The notes under the pieces: model-generated
What the model was told of the DNA's origin: nothing
Databases searched by the model: none
The model's input: only the letters and a program-made list of their open reading frames with translations
NCBI RefSeq assembly: GCF_001039355.2
Contig: NW_019773992.1
Coordinates: forward strand, 6,460-46,003
Reading direction: 5' to 3'
Length of the DNA stretch: 39,544 nucleotides
From: Lingula anatina
Taxonomy: Eukaryota; Brachiopoda; Lingulata; Lingulida; Lingulidae
Program-made: the position numbers and the translations under genes
In this document: piece by piece, positions 1 to 11,986 of the stretch
Layout: each line of letters opens with the position of its first letter
Position numbering within the stretch: position 1 is the first letter of the stretch

Positions 1-489
1 TGTTGTCGATGACCCCCCCCCCTAACTGCCCCCCCCCCCCATAATGTTTTAAGCACCCAAGTAGTCAGAATAAAGAAACACAACTTCAAATCCATGCATG
101 AGGATAAAACTAAGCTTTAGACATATTGCTATTTACTTGCCTTGCATAGGGAAAGAGACCTAATAATGTTCAACCATTCACCCACCTCAAATTCATCTAT
201 ACTAACAATGCCCGTATTAGTGGGGTGGCGTTGGGTAAAAAAATGGACAAATCGTGACACCGTGGATGGGGTGTGCGCAATACTATCTACGACCTAGTAT
301 AGAGGCCCATTTTTTTTTTTTTTTTTCAAATAAAATGTTGTAATTTTTCGATCGACAAAATCGTGGAATATGCTGAGGCCACGAATCCATATGATTTCGT
401 ACAACCCCACCTACCGCGCAGTGTACGAGCACCGTATGTGGATATCACAACACTCGTGTAGGGAATACTGTACATGTACTTTGTAATCT
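1..489. other. non-coding, simple-sequence rich
   Basis: No open frame or splice pattern is convincing here. C runs lie in the first 50 bases and a T run lies at about 311-326. Nothing else is recognised. Confidence 0.5.
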
Positions 490-720
490 AAGGGTGCTTT
501 TCCAGAGATTTAGATCGATCTAAAGATTAAGTTTTAGAACGACCTAACTCCCTGGGGGTTCACGCTTAATTGCAGCCAGCCGAGCGGGCACCATAGTTAA
601 TTACCCCCTTACAGCTTTTAGTAGGCGGGACAGATGCTTAAGCAGGCCAAGCTGACAGTAATCTAGTGAGACTCCCCACAGGGATACATCGATCTAAAAA
701 TCTATGGAAATAGGGTGTAA
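490..720. repeat. small inverted-repeat element
   Basis: The ends are imperfect inverted copies of each other: AGATTTAGATCGATCTA near 507 and the complement of its variant near 688-705. The interior at about 590-690 resembles 28375-28455 (shared TAGTTAATTAC and AGCAGGCG-type blocks), which suggests a dispersed repeat family. No coding capacity is visible. Confidence 0.4.
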
Positions 721-849
721 GCTTTAGAAACACAGAGGGGGTCAAAAACATAACCATTGTATTCAATATCGTTTCTGTTTTCGGACAGAACGTCATAATA
801 ACAAAACATTCGTTGAAAGGGAGTTTTTGTTAGAATGTTCCGTCATCGA

Positions 850-1015
850 TTCTGTAAAGATTTATGCAAATGTCGGTTGACGACAAGCCACAGGGGAAAG
901 CCAGCACGTTATATCAAACTGATCTGTCATTGTCTAAGAGTTCCCAAACTCAGTAGAAGTGAACGCAACTCCTGCAGTCCCAGTGCTGTCAGGACAGGCG
1001 ATTGTATCTGACAAG
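850..1015 (+). other. possible non-coding first exon
   Basis: A strong donor, AAG|GTGAGT, lies at 1015/1016 after a stretch without long A/T runs. Both ankyrin-death genes have a splice acceptor 28 bases before their ATG, so each needs an upstream 5' UTR exon. This could be the one for gene 1, but the intron would be about 9 kb and the link is inference only. Confidence 0.15.
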
Positions 1016-1890
1016 GTGAGTGGCTCCGTGCTTATGGAGTGCTGAATGGAAGAAAAGTGTCGATTATTACGCGTTGCTGGATATGTATTTTATCAGTCTG
1101 TGTATTTTTGCCTCTGAAACCTATTTTTCAGTAATTTCAGCTTAATAGGCCCTTATGCTAGGCTGCATCATAGCTTACTGTAGGTCGCCAAACAGGCAAA
1201 TAAACAGCTACGTTTATAAGTGGCTTAAATTTAAGGTGAACGCATGGTCAGACGTGGGATAACAATGTCTAAACCTTGATTATCCCTCACTTAACTTCTA
1301 GTTGGATTACTTAAACAATGAGAGTTCAGTGCATAGACCTCTGTTATTAAAGATACATACAAAGTCATTTTTTTGTCACAAAAACCAACTAAATGCCAGC
1401 ATATAGTTTCAAATAGTATAACTAAGAGAATTACCAAAAGACATTGTTTAATTTTACCCGAAAATGATGTTTGAACAGTTTTTTGTTTTGGCATTCTAAG
1501 CTGTATGTCAATGGGGCTGGAAAGTAGGTCACGGAAGTAGGTTAAATTTACAACCATAAATTTAAAGAAAGGAGCAGTCTAAAGGTATTTTATGGCTGAT
1601 CGAGTGATCTATTCAGTTTATCCCTTTGCATGTCAAATTTATTTGAGTCATATAAGAATCTAGTAGAAGTGGTTTACATGTGTTACTGGGAATCCACAAT
1701 CCACCGATGCTCGGTTCGTATGTACCTTTAAAATGATCGAATTATTTATACCCCGTCTATATTATACTCAGGTTTCAAGCACAATTGACTTTAGATGCGT
1801 TCATTGCGAAGATGATTTTTTGTTATTGGTCCTACTAGATATTTCGATCCACTTTTCAACATTCCATTCTTTGATTATTAGTGAGGCTCA
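1016..1890. other. non-coding, nothing recognised
   Basis: Only short open frames in AT-rich sequence occur here. No domain, splice pattern or repeat structure was recognised. Confidence 0.4.
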
Positions 1891-1891
1891 A

Positions 1892-3496
1892 GGCCTGGTC
1901 ACACCTACAGAACGCACGAGGTACGCATGCATTGCGCTTGAAAATAAGCCAATTGCTGTTGTGCGTCGAACTTTTGACAGAATTTGTCAGAAAATTTGCG
2001 AGTTAATAGCGAATACATAGCGTTTTGTTTGCGTATTTTGCGCATGAAGGGCGCATGAAGATCGAATATAGAACGCACGCGAAAAAAAATCCAACGAATG
2101 CACAACGGGTTTTTGGCGCAAGGAACGAATGACCCGCGCATTCAGCAGACATTAAGCGAACAGATAACGTTACTCAGTCAGCAGCAATCACGTGATTCGT
2201 TTTCTATATATATAAAAAACTGCAGATTATGTAAAAAGCAACCAGTGAAGTTTGTTTTCTTGGATACACGTTTACCGTTTTATTCATTGATATAATCTGT
2301 CAATGTAAGTGATTTCCAATTATAACCGTACATTGTTTTTAGATAATTTATATAAAAATCGAGCTATACAAAATATAAAAATTGAGACCATCTAAGAAAA
2401 TAAAATTTAAACCTGATTATAACTATAATTACAGTAACATCACATGTGCATAATGTTTTTTGTACCACTGTGTATCATTAAATGTCTTGTTTAGTCTACG
2501 CTTAAATGGTCATTTCAAAGGGAAGAAAGAGGTGGTCTAAACAAACCTGTCTTGCCATGGAACAGATCCGGCTTCAGAGTTAACCCAGTGTTTGATGAGA
2601 TTTCTCCGATTCCCCTTCCTTGCTGGACGTACGCGTGTTGCTAACCAGTGACGATGCGGGTGTCCTCTAGATTTCGGCAATTTCTCCACTCACCAGCAGC
2701 AAACTTTTTTGACCTAGGTTCTCGGAAACGCCAAGCTGCTGTCTCTGCAGTGAATGCCGGGTCCTCATAAGGTTGGGAGGATGATGCAATCTTTTTGATG
2801 GCCTTGGACTGCTGCTGCAATGGCCTAAATTGAACTTGGTGGAGTGCAAGTTAGTTCCATGACGTTATGAGAATGTTGGAGAACTGCAGTTTCGTATTCT
2901 AATCGCAGCCTGTCAAGATCTTCCATATTATGCAGCGGTTATTCAGCAAAAGTAATGTGGATACAGAGGTCCCATTTATCTATACACCATGGATACACGC
3001 TAGGCTCAGGACACGCATGCTCGGGACATGCTAGGAAAACGACAGGGGCGCGCAACAATAACGCTGGCTGCATGATAGAGTCGTTCAACGTTCGTTCTGG
3101 TTCGTTAAAGATTCGTTTAGCACCCGTTAATAGTCGCTGCATGTTCGCTACACATGCGTTGGAAGCATGCTGTGTGCTCGCTACGCCAAAGCCAAGAAAT
3201 TTGAAAGGAACACCTAGCGTTTATGCAGCGTCTGATTAACACTGGTCCAGCGGCCTCTGCGAATGCCGATCGACCTTTTGACGTGTAAGTTCATGCGTCG
3301 AGCTAAACGCACATTTTTGTGCATGCACAAAAACTCAGACGCACAAGAGCGAATGAAAACGAATGCATAACTGTCGCCCGGCGCGTTTGACGAATGCAGA
3401 CGCAAAACAGCGCACTGGCCAAAACTGCCAAAATTGCCAATTTTCTTTTAGCGCGTCGGCCGTGCGCCGACCCTGCGTCGTGTAGGTGTGACCGGG
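1892..3496. mobile_element. 1.6-kb TIR DNA element, CGCACG-rich ends
   Basis: GGTCACACCTAC at 1897-1908 is matched by its complement GTAGGTGTGACC at 3482-3493. The sequence just inside each end is crowded with GCGCA/CGCACG-type words, giving GC-rich arms around an AT-rich middle. The interior carries a broken minus-strand coding remnant. No target-site duplication could be fixed. The superfamily is not certain; this terminus style occurs in several non-autonomous cut-and-paste families. Confidence 0.6.
2641..2926 (-). pseudogene. broken ORF inside the 1.6-kb TIR element
   Basis: On the minus strand a frame opening MEDLDRLRLEYETAVLQHSH from 2926 runs into a stop. A second frame from about 2820 then reads QQQSKAIKKIASSSQPYEDP and on through AAWRFREPRSKKFAAGEWRN to a stop at 2641-2643. 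The composition (charged, Glu/Lys/Arg rich, no low-complexity bias) looks like decayed coding sequence. Its place inside the TIR element suggests an element-encoded protein. No family was recognised. Confidence 0.35.
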
Positions 3497-3499
3497 GTA

Positions 3500-5317
3500 T
3501 CACAGAAGTGGCATACGTGTTATTGCCAAATCTCAGCAATACTTATGTTGTTTTCCCCTCTCTTCTCTACCCTGTAGTTTTTAAAAGTCTATAATTACCA
3601 CAATTCTTTAGGATTGCTTTTTTTCAGAAACCAGTAGTTTATTTGGAATAGTAGATTTGCACTCATTCTTTCTTTGCTTTACTAGTTGTCTCTATTTCTT
3701 TGTGGTTACTTGTAAGGTTTACGAAACGTAGCTGTTGTATGTTCTGATGGAAGTTGATATGTATACTAGTGTTACTCATAAATGTCCACTATACATGGTC
3801 ACGTAACTTCATTGTGACTGATGTGTTGGGTCTAAAGTCCTCAGGGAGACTTCCACCTTATTGTGTAGAAAAAATTGAGCCTGGAATTGCGTGTTTTTTT
3901 GTTTTTGTTTTGTTTTGTTTTTGTTTTTTTTTTTACGCTAATGCCGTTCATTGTTCTAAGCGGAGATACGTTTGCAGCATTTTCAGTGATATTTGTTAAT
4001 TTATCAAAGACAGTTTTTAATCCCTCTTTAGATGACGGAAAGTGTGTATACTTTCAAGAGCCTTCACAAATTTCTCAGTGGAATTATTTTCCCAAATGTA
4101 GCGGTCTAACTGTGTAGATACTGTGAGGTGACTGTTAATCATTCAAAATATGACACGAAGGAGCACTATTATCTACTTATATCTTAATTATATTTTCAGC
4201 AGTCTGCTTTGGCAAGTCATAAATAGTTTTTTTTCCCAGGATGTTTTGAGGGCCCTTTCTTCTGACGTCCACTCGGAAAAATCCTAGATATTCGAAAAAA
4301 TAACTAATAATAACATTTGTATTATATACGTAGACATCATTAAATTATGCAATGAACTTAATGCAATCTGTCACTGTTGTTATATGGTCGAAATAATGAT
4401 ACAAAGTTACAATATTAAACTTAATATAAAAATAACATCAATATCCCAGGCCACGTACTCATGAAAGAATGTGTATTGACTACAATAAAGTTAATATTAA
4501 TTGGCTGTAAAACTGCCATGATTCTTACTTAAACGGAATATGCAAAACTTTCATTGTAGTCTACCAGGGGTGCTTCACAACGTTTTATTGTACCTCTTAA
4601 TACTAAATCGATCTTTCTTATTTAGTATCTGCCCAGTATTGACTCTTGCCAGTATAATATTGACATCTTTTGTATGTGGTGAATTATTAAATACGGAAAA
4701 AATCGCCTTCTAAATCATATACATTAGTTGATATGGACCTGTCGGATATCAGTTTCTGATAAAACCATTTTTCTGTTGATTTCTATTGACGTTATTGCAC
4801 AGCAAAGCGGTAATTAGAGGGGATATTTTTGCGCTCCATGTTGAACATGAAAGGGAGTTTATCATGTGTCCTTTCACACATTAATCACTCATTTATATTT
4901 AGGTCCATTAATATATTTGATTTTATGCGATTATAAATACGCGACAGAAGGAATGTTTGTCCAGGTATAACGTAACTTACATTAGTCTAGCAATTATAAT
5001 AATAAAAAAAAATGGAAATGGAGAACTAGTCAAAATAGAAACCCTGGTTCTCCACTCTGTAAGAAAATGACATAACTGAAGATTCTTTTGAGAAACATTT
5101 TTTTTTCAATTCGAATTTTGTTTTGATATATGACAAAAGGGAAGGGAAGATCGGCTGAATTTTTCTTTTAAAACGGGTATACGGGTAACATATAAAATTT
5201 GGAGACGAGAAATATATAATTTAGAGCCTTGGAATTCGTATTGGATACTTGAAATTTATATTTTAATCAGAGAGTGAAATTATTTTATTATTATTATTAT
5301 TGTTTTAATTAATTTTT

Positions 5318-5318
<1 letters not shown>
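3500..5318. other. non-coding AT-rich stretch
   Basis: T-rich tracts (3893-3933) and scattered short frames only. No domain or exon structure was seen. Confidence 0.4.

Positions 5319-5403
<85 letters not shown>
5319..5403. repeat. (TA)n microsatellite
   Basis: An uninterrupted TA dinucleotide array of about 85 bases. The Ile-Tyr frame through it is an artefact of the repeat. Confidence 0.95.
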
Positions 5404-5406
<3 letters not shown>

Positions 5407-5745
5407 TCTGTGTTTAGACTTTGTTCTATTTAGAATCAGTTTTTTCATCGTATATTGTTGTTCCTTCTGGTAGTTCTGAATTCTGGATAGTTTTATTGAC
5501 ATAATTTCTGGATTCAAGCGGACAAAAATATTTTGTAGGCTTCTTTCCTTCCTCAATCCATCTGCATTTTCATCACACGAGGACTCCTTTTAGTTTTTCT
5601 TGTCTGATATTTTTCAATGCGTCCTTCTTAGCCTACAGTTCGTCCAAAGAATTTTCCTTTGGGTGATTAATTTCCATTACGTGAATTTCTCTTTAAAAAA
5701 TGGCATAGTAATTTTTCCACTGACATAATTTTTGTTGTTTGACGT

Positions 5746-5796
5746 TTTATTATTATCATTATTATTATCATTATTATTATTATTATTATTATTATT
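5746..5796. repeat. (ATT)n microsatellite
   Basis: A trinucleotide array with two ATC interruptions near its start. Confidence 0.9.
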
Positions 5797-7068
5797 GCAA
5801 TATCTAAGCCATCCACAAAAACACCAATTAAGTTCCATCCATTATAAGCAAGAAAGTGTTGTGTAAGAACACATTCAAATTTTTTATGAAAAACACAGCA
5901 GAACTGCATTTTCATAAAAAGTAATGCAAAACCTTCGTTTACAGGCATTAAAATAGACTTGAGGTGGAGTACAAAATGTGTCAGTAAAATAAATAACTAT
6001 ACCACTAATTTTGTAGTATTAATAACGTGCTAATATTAACACCAAAAAGGGTTGTTATTTTTAAAGTTCCGTCACAAACATAGGCTAAAATCTTCGTGAA
6101 TACAAAAATACCCGTACTAGCAAGGCATGGGTTTAAAATTGTTCAATGATTTACACAGAAAGCCACTATTATCATTTTCTTTCACCAGACTTTGCTACAA
6201 AACCACACAACAGATTGATTCTGGCGAGATGAGTAAGTTGGTACACTTGAAATGTCGGAATAGTTATTGTCACTGCGCTTATTTGAATTGTCAACTTTAT
6301 CTGCCGAACTTAAACAAGGAACCTGAAACATCAGCACTGGGCAGTGATATGATTATATTTTACTAATTGCATTGTACTATAACAGCATGCCCACGAGGTG
6401 CGACGATTACCACAGTAACACAGTTGTATGGACCTTTGGACCCTATAAAACTGAATCCATGGCAAGGTGTACATGTTTGAACTAATTTTGCTGTAAATTA
6501 CTGCACACACACACACACACACAGGCACACACTTTGAAATGTATGATATTAGCTTTAGTCTAGCTTAGAAAAGGTAGGGAGTTTATAATATACTACACAA
6601 TTGCTAGTATGTTTATGAACACAGTGATGTCGGTAGAGGTACAGTGAAGCACATAAAAATGTTATAAACAATACCAATCCTAGCATTATACAGTGTTTTT
6701 AATATAGATTTGTAGGTGCTGCACACTCTTCTGTGGCTGTTCAGATAAATACGATGAGGATACATCCAACTTATTGTGCTTTGCCAAAGATCACACTGGC
6801 TCAATTATCACCCGGGCGGTCTCTCTCCAAAAGTTGCCAGTCCGTCGGTCTGGCCATTTTCTGGCCTCTAAAAGAATTGTATATCAATATGCACGTTCAT
6901 ATTAAGCAGATTTGGTTGAAATAAAACGAAAACAATGAGGCTAACCCTTCAAAAAATCGTCACTCTCAACAAATGAACGAAAACCGAAAGCACATGCTTA
7001 TTCACCATTTCCCGTCATGCCTTGAGCAAAGCCCTTCACCGCCTTCACTGTGTTATGAAACGTCTTAT
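5797..7068. other. non-coding, contains (CA)n at 6503-6523
   Basis: A short CA array is the only clear structure. Small frames, for example 6127-6366, show no recognisable domain and no supporting splice sites. Confidence 0.4.
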
Positions 7069-7069
7069 A

Positions 7070-7362
7070 CAAACCCGCAAGAAAATGCAGTAGTATCGAA
7101 GTAGCAAAGAAGCATTAACGCAGTAGTGGTGTGGAGCATATTTGCAGTAGAAATGCAGTATAGCCTACTGCAATTCTACTCCAAAAATTACATAGGGTTG
7201 TACAGAGAAGGAGCATTAATGCAGTAGATTAGCAGCATGATAGAAGCATGTTTCAAATATGCTAATTAGCTCCCACATCGAAGCAGATTTGAAGCATGTT
7301 TGCAGTATGATTGCAGTAGTCTACTGCGCTGGAGTATCTACTTCGTTTTCGTGCGGGAAGTA
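7070..7362. repeat. GCAGTA-dense small inverted-repeat element
   Basis: The ends are CCCGCAAGAAAA at about 7073 and, inverted, CCCGCACGAAAA at about 7358. Between them GCAGTA/TACTGC and AAGCAT words recur many times in both orientations, so much of the element can fold on itself. It has no coding capacity and looks like a MITE. Confidence 0.55.
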
Positions 7363-8039
7363 TCAAACGCGACATTTATATGCAAGTGACGAGACAAGTT
7401 TAAGTTTTGCTTCTTAGAACTTAAAAACAAAAATCATGAAAAAGAATATTTTGTTGCATACTAACGTCTTCTCGTCTCTTCTTGTATTGAATTGAAAAGA
7501 GTGACCTACATTTGGTACAAAACACGTGGTCCCAAAACGAAGTCTAAGTAAACTTACCGCCAAATTATGAAAGTGAACACCTTCCAGAACTTCACAAGAC
7601 AAAATCTATTCACATAACAGGCTGACTACTGAATATTTATTTGTTTAAAAATCTACGTGCTCTAGTAACAAAGACCGTTCCTAAAATAGAAACTACACAA
7701 GTAGGCCTACTGGGTACAACAGCCAGATTGGACTGGATAAATGCATCTAGTTTGTTGTCAAGGCAACATACTGCCTGTCAATCAAATGTGTTGCACACTA
7801 TCTCCTCACAACCATTTGAAATTGGAAAGTAAAACTTTGGGACTGAAGATCTTGTTGAAATGTTTATTTGCATAACCTGAAATTTTGTTAGATATTCTAT
7901 TTAATGACTCTTGCACCACCTGTGTTATTTACAGTTCAAAATTTAGTGCTGAAATTTGATAAATTAGCAATGCTATCATATACCAGTGTGGTTTTGATAT
8001 AAGGAAGAAAATAAGACACGTCAAAGACACGTCACATTT
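7363..8039. other. non-coding, no gene recognised
   Basis: A 63-codon frame at 7641-7832 ends just before a weak GTAAAA donor-like site. It could be part of the same broken unit as 8040-8373, but nothing recognisable supports it. Confidence 0.3.
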
Positions 8040-8373
8040 ATGACCACCTGTCCAAAGGACAGTTGCTCATTAAAGTTAGAGTCTAGCCCTGCAAAAGGAA
8101 AATTATCAGTTGTGCCATCATGGTTAATTTGTGATGAGACTGATAGTAAAAAGGTCAATCGTTTTTGCAAGACCTATCGAAGTGCATTTGCACCATTGGT
8201 TTCAAGGCAACAACCAGAAAGATTTCATAAGTATGCCCATGGAGCATTTGTAACAAGCGGGCCATGCAACTAGACTCTGATTATGGCAGTCACAGTGAAT
8301 CAGACTTTTCCGGTTTGGGTTCAGAGCATAACGTTTCAGATGCTGACAGTGAAGAATCTACTTGAATAAATCC
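8040..8373 (+). pseudogene. unrecognised ORF pair with acidic tail
   Basis: A 77-residue frame (8040-8273) holds a mixed-composition stretch including PSWLICDETDSKKVNRFC. It overlaps by one frame step a short acidic Ser/Asp/Glu-rich frame beginning MQLDSDYGSHSESDFSGLGS and ending at the TGA at about 8364. An AATAAA follows at 8365-8370 and an A run at about 8442-8459. The arrangement suits a decayed gene end or processed copy. No family was recognised and it may not be a gene. Confidence 0.25.
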
Positions 8374-8595
8374 ACTTTGGGACTAAGAGTCCCTGTTTCA
8401 ATATTGCTCTTGTCTGCAATTGGTTTAATCAGGTAATTTTCCAAAAAAAAAAAAAAAAATCAGGACTGGTAACTTTTGGTCAAGGCTGTCTACTTTTCAA
8501 GTTGCCAGCCTTGCTGTCCGGCTTCAAAATTATACGAATTTTATACCCTGATAAACGGTGTTTTTAATTCCAGATACAATGTCTGACATGATTAG

Positions 8596-9456
8596 TGGTG
8601 TGAATATGCACATTTTATACGATTTAGTCAGATGTATAACATGTGCACCCTCAAATCCAATGTTTCACTGTAATTTCCACATATTCTCTGTATGTAAAAC
8701 ACATTTTATTAAATTAAAAAGACTCCAAATGCCACACAATTAGCATTTTGATGTGCTCATTAAAGGACACGTGCCTTATAGCGTGTGCGTCTACCGTGTA
8801 CTGCAATTATCTCCTGTGGACGGGGCGAAAAACCTTCAACACGGGTAACAACTCTGTTTTGTGGGATATTGCCCCATTCTTTTTAAACAGCTTGGGGGAG
8901 TTGGTCTACGTTGTTATGGGGTTAGTTCTTCCCTGCATTGCCTGTAGGCTACATCATAACTGCACACTTGCTCACACCTCTCGCCTGGCAAGTGATTTGT
9001 TGTAGAAACACAATGCTCTAAGGATGGAACCACCATCTTTGAGCCCTGATATTATCCTTATTATTCAACGATGACATGAATTGTAGTGTGTAATGCAGAG
9101 GAGAACCAACCCCATAAAAACGAAGTTCAACTCCCCCAAGCTCTTTAAGAAAAATGGGACAATATTCCACAAAACAGAATTGTTACATGTGTTGACGACT
9201 TGTCACAGGAGATAATTGCAGTACAGGAGATAATTGCAGAACGTGCTAGATGCTCACACTATTAGGCACGTGCCCTTTAACGAACACACCCTAATGCTAA
9301 TTGTGTGTGGATTTAGTGACATTTGATTACGTCTTTTTAATTTGATAGACATTTTTTACATCTGTAGGAATCACAGTGAAACATTGAATTTGAGGGGGTA
9401 CCTCTTCAAAATTTTACTAAATGGTATAAAATGTGTATATTCTCACCACCATTTTG
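8596..9456. repeat. long inverted repeat, ~340-bp arms
   Basis: The left arm (about 8596-8941) and right arm (about 9091-9456) are reverse complements along most of their length, with small indels. Matching blocks include TCAAATCCAATGTTTCACTG at about 8650 and the complement of its near-copy at about 9375-9395, AATTAGCATT at 8740, and the GGGGGAGTTG block at about 8894. A unique spacer of about 150 bases lies between them. A transcript would fold into a long hairpin. Confidence 0.8.
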
Positions 9457-9865
9457 TATTTGTTTAACTATTAATCATGTTAGACACGATATATGGAATA
9501 AAACGCATTATTTCTAACAATTTAAAGCAGCGAGGTGATCATTTGTACATAAAAGTACATGGAAATGGGGGTGGGGCAACACTTTGACATATGATGTATG
9601 ACCACTACTTTTATTTAAGAGACTATGTCTGAAATTTTACCAGAAGGAAGAGACTTTATGTGATTTCATAGACTGAGCATATCTTTCTAATTATGGTTCT
9701 TTAGAAAGGCATCTTAACTGATATCAACAAGGATTTCTGAATTAAAATTCAATTCAATTCATTTTTTAACTGAAATAATCATGAATTTATATTATGATAG
9801 TGGAAAAATGCCTTAACTCCAGGAATAAGGTGGACAGTTTCATATGACTGGCAAGAATCCTCTTA
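9457..9865. other. non-coding, nothing recognised
   Basis: AT-rich sequence with no long frame and no clear repeat. Confidence 0.4.
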
Positions 9866-9990
9866 ATTGATTAACGTTGGGCAAACGTTGGCCAAAAACG
9901 TTTAGTCGACCGTTGGTCAAAGTGAGTACTTAGATTGAAACCAAAGGCAACGCTGGGGCAACGTTGGACAACGTGTGCATGCTATCTGGG
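9866..9990. repeat. CAACGTTGG-motif repeat
   Basis: Self-complementary CAACGTTGG-like words (AACGTTGGGC, AACGTTGGCC, CAACGTTGG, CAACGTG) are packed into about 120 bases. The sequence is non-coding and probably a small dispersed element. Confidence 0.5.
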
Positions 9991-10112
9991 TTAGAATCCA
10001 TCATGCACACTAATACATTTGTAACAAAAAAAAAAAAATGTTTCCTGCCGAAGTTGAAATTAATGTGAAGCATATGATAAAGTAATCCCGTTCTGACAAA
10101 ATCTTCTTACAG

Positions 10113-10239
10113 AGTCACTTTTCTACTACTCCATCAGACCATGTATCTACTCCACCAGGCTGTGTTGAATGGTGATACTGCCGAGGTGAGACGACTGCTG
10201 TGGGATGGGAGATATGATGTCAACTACAAGGAGTCTGCG
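10113..10239 (+). CDS. gene 1 coding exon 1 (5' UTR end plus ANK cap)
   Basis: The acceptor is CTTACAG at 10112. The ATG at 10141 follows 28 bases of UTR. The exon encodes 33 residues beginning MYLLHQAVLNGDTAEVRRLL, an ankyrin N-cap repeat with the GDTAEVRRLL helix but no TPLH. The donor GTGCGT at 10240 is weaker than GTACGT in the paralogous exon at 31788. The homologous acceptor, UTR and ATG recur at 31667-31697, which supports this start. Confidence 0.75.
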
Positions 10240-11918
10240 GTGCGTACTCTTTCTCCTTTTCCCTACATCTATCATAAGGATGCTTTAATAAATACACTGG
10301 TATTTTATGAAACATAAGGAGGTTCTATAACTAACCACATTTTTACTTCTATAAACCTTAATTAATGTCCCTTCTTTGCACAAGACCCGCAAATGATCAT
10401 TTAACGGGAACAAGCTTCCTGGCTCAAATTTAAAAAGCATTCTTCTTTTTTTCTTTTCATTCTTTCATTTTGTGTTTTATTCTTTCCTTCAAGGCCTCGG
10501 TCACAACCTGGCGCACGAATTTCAGGGTCATTCCCTTTGAGTTGTAGGTGCATTGGAGGGCGTGGAAGGCGGGTGACGCACTCCCGCACTGCTTTTGATT
10601 AAGTTTGGAAGTTGTGAGGGCGTGCGCCTTACTCAACACCGAGGCGGCACAAAAATACTGTAAACTACTACTAGAGGATCCTTTGGTCAGACAATGTTAA
10701 TTACAGATGATGACCATACGCTGACCACAGTGTCTGGAGCCGGAATAATATGTAACAGCTATCACTGTACTTCATTTACGAACCAGAGTTTACTCTGTGT
10801 GTGAACATGGCAGAAACAAGAATGAGTGTCATTTTAATAATTTACAAATACATAAAATGAACTTAATGCTGAACTGAACTAACATGGAAAATTTTAAATG
10901 AACAACATTAATGAACTAAAAATATTTAATAAATTTCTAAACTAAATAAGTATGAAAATAAATGATAAGCACTGAAATTATCAAACAAAATAACTTAGAA
11001 AAATACAAAATCTTAACACAAAGAAAATGAAAAGCAAACCAATCAAGTCTATCATACCTGTGTGTGAACATGGCAGAAACAAGAATGAATGTGCCGCGTA
11101 ACAAAGAGGGGCGTGTTTTATATAGAATGGAAGACACACGGACACAAACGACAAGTCACGAACACACTTCTCTACAACCACAATCATACATCATACACAT
11201 GTTACAAATATTTAATTTTTCAAAGATTTCTAAAATGTGAGATAATATGATTATAGTCTAGTAAATAAATCTAATAATGATATGTTATTGTTTTGATTTC
11301 ACCAGAATGGATGGAGTCCTCTGCACCTAGCAGCGCTGAAAGGCAATGTAGATATGGTGAAACTATTCCTGGACAGCGGGGCTGAAGTTAATGCGGAAGA
11401 CTCGGTAAGACGCATGGATGTGATTTAAGAGCTTATTTTCGTTCGTGCCATATTTATGTATACGTATATGTATAGCTATTAATATTAATATTGATATGGG
11501 CGATTCAGTTTCTGTAGTTTAGTGCTGCAGATAATCCAACCAGTGCATTTTCCATAAAATCCGCCCTTGAATGGTTTTATTTATGCATGGTGTATTGTGT
11601 AAGCGAGTTGGGTAATGCAGTTATGTGCTTTTCCTTTGTTTGACTATGATGTATTCAAACCACGGAAAGATATTTAACTCCTTTCATTTGACCGTTTTTG
11701 AAGTCAATGACCAGTTAGAAGACATCTTCTATGTGGGACATACATAGTAGGCTACCAATACTTGTGACACATATTGTAATACATCAGGGGCGGATTTAGG
11801 CCGTCTTCTGGGTCTTCTAGAAGACGGTCAGATTTTTAAGTTTACATGGACGGGTATCCAATTTTTTCTGTTGGAAGACGGTCAAAAATGGAGGATGGAT
11901 CAATAAAGATAATTTGAT

Positions 11919-11986
<68 letters not shown>

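Noticed and set aside
5320-5556. Minus-strand frame with a long Ile-Tyr tail
   Set aside because: The tail is the TA microsatellite read as protein; the rest is unrecognised.
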